Source of the DNA: Deltaproteobacteria bacterium
GTDB lineage: Bacteria > Myxococcota_A > UBA796 > UBA2385
Reading direction: 5' to 3'
DNA: 64,000 nucleotides
Assembly (NCBI GenBank): GCA_016792625.1
Contig: JAEUKK010000001.1
Coordinates: 34,252 to 98,251, forward strand
Both the position numbers and the translations under genes were made by a program. This document shows positions 10,848 through 18,546 of the stretch, one piece after another (the first letter of the stretch is position 1; each line of letters starts with the position of its first letter). The notes under the pieces were generated by a model. The model saw only the letters and a list, made by a program, of their open reading frames with translations. It ran no database searches and was not told the origin of the DNA.

Positions 10848-13800
10848 ATGTTCCGCGAGCTGCCCGGTGCCGTGCCCCTTGAAGATGAGGTCCTCCGCTT
10901 CTGGGACGCGCAGGGCATCTTCCAAAAGAGCCTGCAGGCGGCCGCCGGCCGCCCGCGCTTCGTCTTCTACGAAGGGCCGCCCACCGCGAACGGCACGCCG
11001 CACAACGGGCATGTGCTCACCCGCGTGATCAAAGACCTGCTGCCCCGCTACAAGGCGATGCGCGGCTACCTCGTCGACCGCAAAGCCGGGTGGGACACGC
11101 ACGGCCTGCCCGTCGAGATCGAGGTCGAGAAAGAGCTGGGCATGCGCGGCGGCGCGAACAGCCCCTTCGCCAACGCGCGCGAGGCGGTGCTCGCCTATGG
11201 GCTCGATAAGTTTGCCCAACGTTGCATCGAGTCGGTCTTCAAATACACCAACGAGTGGGAGACCCTGACCAAGCGGGTCGGCTTCTGGGTTGACCTCGAC
11301 GACGCCTACGTGACCTACCATCGGTCCTATGTTGAGAGCGTGTGGTGGGCGCTGCACGTTCTTTTCGAGCGGGGCCTGCTCTATCAGGGCAAGAAGGTGG
11401 TCTGGTGGTGGCCCGAGGGCGGCACCGCGCTCAGCTCGGGTGAGGTCGGCGAGGGCTACCGCGACGTCGATGATCCCAGCGTCACCGTGCGCTTCCCGCT
11501 GGTCGACCGGCCCGAGGTCACCGTGCTCGCCTGGACGACCACGCCCTGGACGTTGCCCAGCAACACCGCGCTGGCCGTCAACCCCAAGCACACCTACGCC
11601 ATCGCCCGCGTCGCTCGCCCGGGTGGGGCCGAGGGCGAGACCGAGCTGGTGCTCATGGCCGAGGCGCTGCTGCCGCCGGGCGCCGAGCTGCTCGAGCGCC
11701 ACACGGGCCTCGAACTTGAGGGATGGCGCTACACCGCGCCGTTCTCGTGGGCGACCGCCGAGGGCGGCGATGCCCACAAGGTGGTCTGCGGGCCCCACGT
11801 CGCCCTCGACCAGACCGGCGTGGTGCACACCGCCCCGGCCTACGGCGAGGACGACCACCGCCTCGCGCTCGACAAGGGCATCGGCTTGCTCCAGCTAGTC
11901 GGCCCCGACGGGCGTTTTGGCGCCGAGGCGCCAGAGTGGGTGCGCGGCCTGCACTTCAAAGAGGCTGACAAGCACATCATCCGCGACCTGCGCGAGCGGG
12001 GCCTGCTGTTCAAACAAGAGACCATCCGCCACAGCTACCCCTTCTCGCCGCGATCCAAGGATGATCCCTTGATGCAGCTCGCCCGACCGGGCTGGTTCAT
12101 CAAGACCACCGCGTTCAAAGACGAAGCCTTGGCCAACAACGCGGCGGTCCAATGGCTGCCCGAGCACATCCGCGACGGCCGCTTCGGCGACTTCCTGCGC
12201 AACAACGTCGACTGGGCGCTGTCGCGCGAGCGCTTCTGGGGCACCCCGCTCCCGATCTGGACCTGCGCGGGCTGCGGGCAGCGCCAGTCCTTCCCTGGCG
12301 TGGCCGCGCTCAAGGCCGCCGGCGCGACCGGTTTTGACCCCACGGTCGATGAGCACCTCGCGGTGCACAAGCCCTGGGTCGACAAGGTCACCGTGCCCTG
12401 CGCTGCCTGCGGCGGCGTCATGGAGCGGGTGAGCGAGGTCATCGACTGTTGGTTCGACTCGGGTTGCATGCCATTTGCGCAGTTTGGCTTCCCGCACCAG
12501 GGGGTCGAGCGCTTCCAACAGAGCTTCCCGGCCGATTTTATCTCTGAGGCGGTCGATCAGACCCGCGGCTGGTTCTACAGCCTGCTCATGATCTCGACGA
12601 TGGTCTTTGATGAGCAGACCTGCCAAAAGTACGGCCTGCCCTATGATCCCGAGGCCCGTGGCCTGCCGCGCCCCTACCGCAATTGCGTGGTGCTCGGCCA
12701 CGTCTGCGACATGGAGGGCAAGAAGGAGAGCAAGTCCTCCGGCAACTACACCAGCCCCGACCTCGTGCTGCGCGGCCGCATGAAGATGCGCGTGGTCGCT
12801 GATCCCGCGCTCAAGCCCGACGAGCTGGGCATGGGCAAGGCCGCCGTCCGCAGCATCGATCTGGGCGCCAAAGAGCGCATGCGCATGACGGTCGGCGAGC
12901 TCGAAGAGGGCGGCCTGCACGTCACCCTCAAAGAGGGGCCGCATCGGGGCAAAGAGACCGTGGCCCTGCACCCCGACACGCTGGCGGCCATCGGTGGCCC
13001 CAAAGAGGTCTGGTTGCACGCGCCCTTTGAGCCGCCGGGCGCCGACGCCTTCCGTTGGTTGTTCTACGCGGCCAACGCGCCCTGGACCAACACGCGCCTC
13101 AGCCTGCGGGCCATCCGCGAGGGCCAGCGCGAGTTCCACATCCGGCTGGGCAACGTGTACAGCTTCTTCTCGATCTACGCGAACATCGCCGGCTTTGACC
13201 CGGCGGTGCACGCGGGTCGCAGCAGCGCGCATGTGCTCGACCGGTGGATCCGCGGCGAGCTCGACCAGCTCATCGTTTCGATGACCGAGCACCTCGACGG
13301 CTACCGCATCTACGAGGCGGCCCGCGCGCTCTCGGCCTTCGTCGACGGCCTGAGCAACTGGTACGTGCGCCGCTCCCGCGACCGCTTTTGGGGCGACGGC
13401 GAGGCCGCGCTCGACGCCCTCTCTACGCTCTATGGCGTGCTGCTCGAGCTCTCGAAGCTGGCTGCGCCTTTTGTGCCGTTCATGGCCGAGGGGCTCTACC
13501 TGCGCCTCGGCGGGGCCGAGGCCGCCGGTGGCCAGCCCTCTGTGCACATGGAGGCCTGGCCCAACCCAAGCGGCGCCGCCGACGCAGCGCTCAGCGAAGA
13601 CATGGCGCTCATCCGCGAGCTGGCCAGCCTCGGCCTGTCGGCCCGCGCCACGGTGGGCGTGAAGGTGCGCCAGCCGCTGCGGGCCGCTGAGGTGATGCTC
13701 GCCGACCCGGCCCGCGCCGAGCGCCTCGCCGCGCTCGTGCCGCTGCTGGTCGACGAGCTCAACGTGCGTGAGGTCCACTTCGGCGCCGAGGCCGCCCGCT

Positions 13801-14321
13801 TCGTCGACTTCAAGGTCAAGCCGAACTACCCGAACCTCGGCAAGCGCCTGGGCAAAGAGATGAAGGCCTGCGCCGCCGCGCTCTCGGCCGCCGCGCCGGC
13901 GACGGTGCGCGCCGGCCTGCTGTCGGGGGGCTACACCCTGACCCTCGACAGCGGCCCGGTCACGCTCAGCGAAGAGGACGTGGTGGTCGAGGTCGCGCCG
14001 CGCGCGGGGTTCAAGGCCGCCGGCTCGGCTGCGGCTGTGGTCGCGCTGCACGCCGACGTGGACGATGATCTGCGCGAAGAGGGCCTGTCCCGCGAGCTGG
14101 TGAACCGCATCGCCGGCGCGCGCAAGGACCTCGACCTCGGCTACACCGACCGGATCCGGGTCGGCTTGCGCGGCGGCGCCGCGGTGCTCGCCGCCGCCCG
14201 CCGCTTTGAGGCCCGCCTGCGCTCCGAGACCCTGGCGGTGGCGCTGGACTTCGTCGAAGATGAGCAAGCGCCCGCTGATCTCGACGGGCACCCCTTCGCG
14301 TTGACCGTCGAGAAGGCCTGA
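10848..14321 (+). CDS. ileS: Isoleucyl-tRNA synthetase with an extra insertion after the KMSKS loop
   Basis: Charges tRNA-Ile. 1157 aa from the ATG at 10848 (MFRELPGAV), longer than the usual 930-1050 aa. Visible: EGPPTANGTPHNGH (HIGH-type motif), GWDTHGLPVE, the CP1 editing domain with PWTLPSNTALAV, and the family's VDQTRGWFYSL. The KMSKS motif reads KESKS (residues 626-630). Between SGNYTSPDLVL and ADAFRWLFYAANAPW, normally about a dozen residues apart, lie about 85 extra residues (about 643-727) with their own beta-rich pattern. The WTNTRLS sequence places it near the eukaryote-like branch of IleRS. Similar inserts may be lineage-specific. The end lies 4 bases before the next gene. Confidence 0.93.
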   Translation: MFRELPGAVPLEDEVLRFWDAQGIFQKSLQAAAGRPRFVFYEGPPTANGTPHNGHVLTRVIKDLLPRYKAMRGYLVDRKAGWDTHGLPVEIEVEKELGMRGGANSPFANAREAVLAYGLDKFAQRCIESVFKYTNEWETLTKRVGFWVDLDDAYVTYHRSYVESVWWALHVLFERGLLYQGKKVVWWWPEGGTALSSGEVGEGYRDVDDPSVTVRFPLVDRPEVTVLAWTTTPWTLPSNTALAVNPKHTYAIARVARPGGAEGETELVLMAEALLPPGAELLERHTGLELEGWRYTAPFSWATAEGGDAHKVVCGPHVALDQTGVVHTAPAYGEDDHRLALDKGIGLLQLVGPDGRFGAEAPEWVRGLHFKEADKHIIRDLRERGLLFKQETIRHSYPFSPRSKDDPLMQLARPGWFIKTTAFKDEALANNAAVQWLPEHIRDGRFGDFLRNNVDWALSRERFWGTPLPIWTCAGCGQRQSFPGVAALKAAGATGFDPTVDEHLAVHKPWVDKVTVPCAACGGVMERVSEVIDCWFDSGCMPFAQFGFPHQGVERFQQSFPADFISEAVDQTRGWFYSLLMISTMVFDEQTCQKYGLPYDPEARGLPRPYRNCVVLGHVCDMEGKKESKSSGNYTSPDLVLRGRMKMRVVADPALKPDELGMGKAAVRSIDLGAKERMRMTVGELEEGGLHVTLKEGPHRGKETVALHPDTLAAIGGPKEVWLHAPFEPPGADAFRWLFYAANAPWTNTRLSLRAIREGQREFHIRLGNVYSFFSIYANIAGFDPAVHAGRSSAHVLDRWIRGELDQLIVSMTEHLDGYRIYEAARALSAFVDGLSNWYVRRSRDRFWGDGEAALDALSTLYGVLLELSKLAAPFVPFMAEGLYLRLGGAEAAGGQPSVHMEAWPNPSGAADAALSEDMALIRELASLGLSARATVGVKVRQPLRAAEVMLADPARAERLAALVPLLVDELNVREVHFGAEAARFVDFKVKPNYPNLGKRLGKEMKACAAALSAAAPATVRAGLLSGGYTLTLDSGPVTLSEEDVVVEVAPRAGFKAAGSAAAVVALHADVDDDLREEGLSRELVNRIAGARKDLDLGYTDRIRVGLRGGAAVLAAARRFEARLRSETLAVALDFVEDEQAPADLDGHPFALTVEKA

Positions 14322-14325
14322 GCCG

Positions 14326-15228
14326 GTGCCCGCGGCGCTGCCCGGCGAGCTCATCCGCACCCTGTCTTTTCACGGGGCGGTCGAGCTGCGCGCGGGCCTC
14401 GACGCCGCGGCGCCGGCCTTTGAGCGCGCCCAGCTCGCGCCTTTTGACGACCGGCTGGTGCTCTTTTTGCGCCCGGGCGGCCCGGTGCTCGCCGGCCTCG
14501 CCCGCGACAGCGCGCTCGAGCTGCAGGCCCGCGACCCCGCCGGCAGCTACAGCCTGCGGCTGCTCGGCCGCGCTTGGCCGACGGTCTCGGTGGCCCGCGC
14601 GCCCAACCGCAGCGCGCTGGAGCCCTGGCTGCCCGAGGGCGGCGGCGGCCACGCCCTCATCTGCACCGACTACTACGTCGATCACATCGAGATGAGCCTC
14701 GGCGCGGGCGAGGCGCGCCAGCGCTTCTTTGGCCCGGTGCCTGGCGCGCCGCCGCCCCGGCGGGGGCTCGCCGCGGTGCGCTGGCTGCGGGTCGGCCTCG
14801 CGGGCCTCGGCGGGGTGGGCGCCGCGGTGAGCGCGCTGGTCGCCTTCATCTGGCTCGGCGTGCAAGGGGCGGAGTTTCCGGGGCGGCCCTTCGCGCTCGC
14901 CGCGGCGGTGCTGACCGGTGCCGCGGGGGCGATCGGCGGAAAGAACGTCCAGCAGGCCATAGTTTACGCGAGCGCCGCGGCGGGCCGGGCGCCCCACAGC
15001 CTCGCGGCGCCGCTGCTCGACGCCGGCCTCGCGCCCCTCCGCGCCCGCGACGTCGGCCTCGTGCTGCTGGTCGCCCATGTGCTCGGGCTGGCCGTGCTCG
15101 GCGCGGTCTGGTCGCCCGATCTGGCGCTGCTCACCCTCGGGGGCGCGCTCGCCTGGCTCAGCCTGCCGGCCGCGGCCCTCCACCACCTGTCGGCGGGCCG
15201 CGCCTCGGGCCCCAAGGAGCCCCGATGA
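14326..15228 (+). CDS. Unknown membrane protein, possible PNPOx-like N-terminal domain
   Basis: 300 aa, GTG start 4 bases after the ileS stop. The first 140 residues are soluble and rather beta-like, with GPVLAGLARDSALELQARD and SYSLRLLGRAWP. This loosely recalls split-barrel flavin/pyridoxamine-oxidase-like folds, but no cofactor motif is clear. The C-terminal half has about four hydrophobic segments (around GLAGLGGVGAAVSALVAFIW, FALAAAVLTGAAGAIGG, VGLVLLVAHVLGLAVLGAVW and LALLTLGGALAWLSL). Not recognised. ATGA overlap with the following unknown gene suggests the two work together. Confidence 0.55.
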   Translation: MPAALPGELIRTLSFHGAVELRAGLDAAAPAFERAQLAPFDDRLVLFLRPGGPVLAGLARDSALELQARDPAGSYSLRLLGRAWPTVSVARAPNRSALEPWLPEGGGGHALICTDYYVDHIEMSLGAGEARQRFFGPVPGAPPPRRGLAAVRWLRVGLAGLGGVGAAVSALVAFIWLGVQGAEFPGRPFALAAAVLTGAAGAIGGKNVQQAIVYASAAAGRAPHSLAAPLLDAGLAPLRARDVGLVLLVAHVLGLAVLGAVWSPDLALLTLGGALAWLSLPAAALHHLSAGRASGPKEPR

Positions 15229-16295
15229 TCGTCTCGCTGCGCGGCAGCAGCCCCCGCGCCCTGGTCGCCGGGGTGCTGCTCATGTCGAGGGCCCGCCAGT
15301 TCGGGCAGCGCCTTGAGGTGCACATCGTCGGTGACCCGCGCGACATCAGCCCGGTCTGCGGGCCGGCGGTGGTGATGAGCCCGGTGCTCGCCTCCTGTGG
15401 GGTCGGGCGGCGCCACGGGGGCAGCGGCCTCATCCTCGTCCCCGGTCCGGCCGACCAGCCGCTGATGACCTGCCTCGAGGTCGACGGCTGCGGCCCCTGG
15501 TTCACCGTGGACCGGGCCGGGCGGGGCGAGGCCGCGGCCACCCGGGCCCTGCTCGCCCTGCGGAGGGACCCCTCGGGCGAGCGGCGGGCCTTGGGCGAGG
15601 CGGCGCTGCGGGCGCTGACGGGGCTCGGCCTGCCCGTCGAAGCCTCGGCTTTGGACCTGCTGTTTGGCGCGCCGACCTCGGCCTTGGAGCGGGTCGCCCT
15701 CGCCCAGCGCGCCGCGGCTGGGCTGACCGGCCGCAGCCGCGAGCCCCACGCGCTGGGCCTGCTCCAGCCCGCCCTCGACCCGCCCGATCCGCTCGCCGGC
15801 CCGCTCGATCTTGCGGCCCTGCGGCGCGCCGCGCAAGATGGCGCGCTCGACGCCATTCTCCAGCGCCTTCGGCCGACGGCACGCACGCCGGCACAGGCCT
15901 GGGTGCAGCGCGCCCTCGCCGTGGCCTCCGCCGACCCCGCCGATCCTTTGGTGGTGCTCGCCGTCGCCCTCATCGAGCTGCTCGGCCCGCTCTCCGCGCT
16001 GCCCAGCGGCGTGCCGCTGCCCGCCCTGGGCGCCGGGGCCGACGCGGTGGCCCGGGGGCTGTCGGCGGCCCTCGGCGCGACCGGTGAGCCGGCGCCGGCG
16101 CACGAGGGTCTGCTGTCGACCTTTCGGCTCTTTGGGGGGCGCTTCGTCGAGGATGCCCGCGGCGCCGTTGATCTCGAAGGTCAACCCCCGCCCGCTGACC
16201 CGGTGGAGCGCTGGGCCTGGTTCGCCGCGCAGGCCAAGGCTGCGGCGACCGAGGCCGACCGGCTGTGGCGGCGGGTCATCGATCCGGAGTCCTGA
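15225..16295 (+). CDS. Hypothetical protein, Ala/Leu-rich
   Basis: 356 aa, start fixed by the ATGA overlap with the upstream membrane protein. The N-terminal 100 residues look like a small alpha/beta domain (GSSPRALVAGVLLMSRARQF, RLEVHIVGDPRDISPVCGP, SGLILVPGPADQPL). The remainder is mostly helical and rich in Ala, Leu and Pro. No signal peptide, metal site or catalytic motif is recognised. It is conserved in layout with its partner only in the sense that they share a transcript; no function can be given. Confidence 0.5.
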   Translation: MIVSLRGSSPRALVAGVLLMSRARQFGQRLEVHIVGDPRDISPVCGPAVVMSPVLASCGVGRRHGGSGLILVPGPADQPLMTCLEVDGCGPWFTVDRAGRGEAAATRALLALRRDPSGERRALGEAALRALTGLGLPVEASALDLLFGAPTSALERVALAQRAAAGLTGRSREPHALGLLQPALDPPDPLAGPLDLAALRRAAQDGALDAILQRLRPTARTPAQAWVQRALAVASADPADPLVVLAVALIELLGPLSALPSGVPLPALGAGADAVARGLSAALGATGEPAPAHEGLLSTFRLFGGRFVEDARGAVDLEGQPPPADPVERWAWFAAQAKAAATEADRLWRRVIDPES

Positions 16296-16429
16296 GCGCC
16301 GGCGCGCGCCACCGGCGGCGCCCCCGCGCGCGCCCACAACAGCGCGCAGGCGCGGCCCGCCTTGACATCGCGGCGCGGCTGCTCGACCCTGCCCCTGAGC
16401 GGGGTGACCCCGCTGTCCGTGGAGTGGAT

Positions 16430-17254
16430 GTGGCCCCGGCCGACGCCCGATCGCGACCCGCCGCCGAGCGCCCCGCCGCTGCCCCCGAAGAGGAGGACAG
16501 CCGGAGCTGGGCCCGCCGTGGCCCGCCCCGCGGCGGGACGCCCCCCGACATCCTCTACCATGCGACCTCGGAGCGCCGGGTGCGCAAGCTGCAGGCCCGC
16601 GGGGCGCTTGAGGTGCGCGGCGGCCGCCCGGTTTACCTGAGCCGGCACGAAGGCCAAGCTTGGCATGTGGCCCACCGGCAGGTCGAAGATCCGCTGGTGC
16701 TCTATGTTGACGTGAGCCGCGCCCAGCGCGATGGCTGCCGTTTTGAGCGCAACGGCCAGGGGCTCTGGCAGACCGAGGCGGTGCCCCTGCGCCACGTGCT
16801 CAACCTGCGGCCGGGCTTCGCCGAGCAGGTGAGCGCCGGGGGCATCCCCGTGTACTTTGGGCCCGAGGGCCCCGAGCTGGCGCTGATCAAGGTGCAGCGC
16901 CGCAGCGGGATCACCTGGGAGGTCGCCAAGGGCAAGCTCGAGCAGGGCGAGAGCCCCGTCGTCGCCGCCGCCCGCGAGATCCAGGAGGAGATGGGGCGCG
17001 AGCTCTCCCTCCGCCCCATCGAGACCCTCGGATATATCCGCTATGGTTTTCAGACCCCCGACGGCCAGCCGCGGCTCAAGACCCTGCACATGTACCTCTT
17101 CGCCACGCCCGAGCGCTTGATGGACTGGGCCCCGCCCGCCCGCGAGGGTGTGATGGAGGTCGGCTGGTTCGCGCCCGAGCTCGCCGCGCGCCTGGTGACC
17201 CACCGCAGCCTGCGCCCGCTGATGCGGCGGGTCTGTCAGCTCCTCCTGGGCTGA
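16430..17254 (+). CDS. KptA/Tpt1-like phosphotransferase lobe fused to a NUDIX hydrolase
   Basis: About 274 aa from GTG 16430, which has GGAG (16421-16424) at proper spacing. The frame is open further upstream, so the start is uncertain. After an acidic Pro/Ala-rich N-terminus comes a region like the NAD-binding lobe of RNA 2'-phosphotransferases (Tpt1/KptA): ILYHATSERRVRKLQARG, VYLSRHEGQAWHVA, and NGQGLWQTEAVPLRHVL. Then follows a NUDIX domain with the box GKLEQGESPVVAAAREIQEE-MG (G-x5-E-x7-REUxEExG all present). The N-terminal winged-helix lobe of Tpt1 with its catalytic Arg-His is not seen. A NUDIX hydrolase is certain; the KptA-like part rests on motif pattern. It may process ADP-ribose-type products. 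Confidence 0.75.
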   Translation: MAPADARSRPAAERPAAAPEEEDSRSWARRGPPRGGTPPDILYHATSERRVRKLQARGALEVRGGRPVYLSRHEGQAWHVAHRQVEDPLVLYVDVSRAQRDGCRFERNGQGLWQTEAVPLRHVLNLRPGFAEQVSAGGIPVYFGPEGPELALIKVQRRSGITWEVAKGKLEQGESPVVAAAREIQEEMGRELSLRPIETLGYIRYGFQTPDGQPRLKTLHMYLFATPERLMDWAPPAREGVMEVGWFAPELAARLVTHRSLRPLMRRVCQLLLG

Positions 17255-17346
17255 GGCGCGGCGCGGTCTGGGGCACCGTATGGGGCACGCGATGGGGCCC
17301 CGTTCGCTTGTTCAAGCCGGTCGGGGACCGGTCGAGGGGAGGGGAG

Positions 17347-18060
17347 ATGCCAGCCGCCGCCGCGTGGTTCAAGGTCGCCCCCGAGCGGCTGATCGAGCAG
17401 GGGAAGCTGAGCCTCAGCCTGCTGCGCGACCCCGAAAACGCCCCCCGGCGCGCTGAGCTCGCCGTGGTCGGGCTCGAGGGCGCGCGCTTCACCTTCGCGC
17501 TCGAGGACGCGCTGGCCGGCCTCGAGGCGGCCCGCGCCGAGCAGCTGCGCCTGAGCGAGGCCTTGGAGGAGGAGCGCGAGCAGGACCGCATCCTCGCTGA
17601 GGAGGGCTTCCGCTGGCTGCAGCGCCTGCACGCCCGCGGGCGCTATGCGGCCGCTGGCGGCGCTGACCCCGAGGGTGAGCTGCCTGCGCGCCTCGGCTAC
17701 CGCAGCCTGCCCCGGGCGCGCGGCGCCGGCGTCGAGGCCGAGCTGCAGCGCGTGCTGCCCGAGGTCGAGGCGCTGCTCCCCCGCCTGCTGCCCCACGGCG
17801 TCGATCAGGCCTTCCTCGACGAGGGCCAGCAGCTCGGGCGGGGCTTGGCGCGGGCCCGCCAGCGCACCGCCGAGGTCCAAGGGCGCCGCAAAGACGCGAC
17901 CGCTGCCGTGCGCGGGGGCGAAGAGGCCGTGGCCACCTTGCTCCGTCGGCTGGTGGCGGCGGATGAGGCGGCAAGCCTCGATCTCCCCGGGCGTGCGATC
18001 AGCTTCCCTCTCCGCCTGCTCGCCCCGCCGCGCAAGGGCGGCATCCGCGCCGAGGGCTGA
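17347..18060 (+). CDS. Hypothetical helical protein
   Basis: 237 aa. The ATG at 17347 follows a strong G/A-rich ribosome-binding site (GGGGAGGGGAG, overlapping). Short beta-type N-terminus (WFKVAPERLIEQGKLSLSLL), then a coiled-coil-like stretch rich in Ala, Glu, Arg and Leu (about residues 60-110: LEDALAGLEAARAEQLRL, LEEEREQDRILAEEG). More charged helices follow. No signal peptide, no known motif. Cytoplasmic and of unknown role. Confidence 0.5.
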   Translation: MPAAAAWFKVAPERLIEQGKLSLSLLRDPENAPRRAELAVVGLEGARFTFALEDALAGLEAARAEQLRLSEALEEEREQDRILAEEGFRWLQRLHARGRYAAAGGADPEGELPARLGYRSLPRARGAGVEAELQRVLPEVEALLPRLLPHGVDQAFLDEGQQLGRGLARARQRTAEVQGRRKDATAAVRGGEEAVATLLRRLVAADEAASLDLPGRAISFPLRLLAPPRKGGIRAEG

Positions 18061-18124
18061 GCGCCGCTGTGCTCCTGCGCGGCCCCGCGACCCCAGCGTG
18101 GGCATCGGGCCGCCCTGCGCAGGC

Positions 18125-18481
18125 TCAGTCGATGAAGGTCAGGTCCCAGGTGCCGACGCCGAGGGAGCTCGCCCAGGTCCCTTCGGCGGTGCAGTCGTCG
18201 AAGTCAAAGGTGCCCGCGAAGGAGACATCCTGCTCCTCCCCCGTCAGGCTGCCGTCTTCGGCGACCATACCTGAGGACGAGGTCGTCACCCCGGTCTCGA
18301 CGGTGTAGACCACCGCCGAGAAGGCGCCGTCCGCGTCGAGCTGGGCGTCAATGGTGCCGGTGGCGTCGCCGTCGATCACGCCCTCGTAGCCCCCGGCGCA
18401 GTCGGCGAGCTTGCCTTCATCGCCGCCGTCAAAGCAGCCGGGCAGGAGGGCAACGAGCAGGACGGGGGTGGTGCGGCGCAT
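18125..18481 (-). CDS. Small putative lipoprotein
   Basis: 118 aa. Signal sequence MRRTTPVLLVALLPGC with a lipobox (LLPG|C) at Cys16, followed by Asp/Gly-rich sequence, suggesting a lipid-anchored, exported protein. The mature part is Thr/Ser/Gly/Asp-rich and beta-like (GTIDAQLDADGAFSAVVY, EDGSLTGEEQDVSFAG). Two later cysteines (ADCAGG, DDCTAEG) could form a disulfide. Good ribosome-binding site (GGAGG) upstream. Family unknown; such small lipoproteins are typical of Myxococcota. It lies downstream of the FAN1 gene on the same strand, 65 bases away. Confidence 0.6.
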   Translation of the reverse strand: MRRTTPVLLVALLPGCFDGGDEGKLADCAGGYEGVIDGDATGTIDAQLDADGAFSAVVYTVETGVTTSSSGMVAEDGSLTGEEQDVSFAGTFDFDDCTAEGTWASSLGVGTWDLTFID

Positions 18482-18546
18482 GGGGCCTCCGGTGGCGGGG
18501 TCGGCGTCGTGTGAGCAGCGGTCGGGTCGGGTGGATCAAGCTGCGC

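Noticed and set aside
16362..16367. TTGACA upstream of the KptA-NUDIX gene as a -35 box
   Set aside because: The spacing is possible, but the -10 position reads GACCCT, too far from TATAAT to support a promoter.
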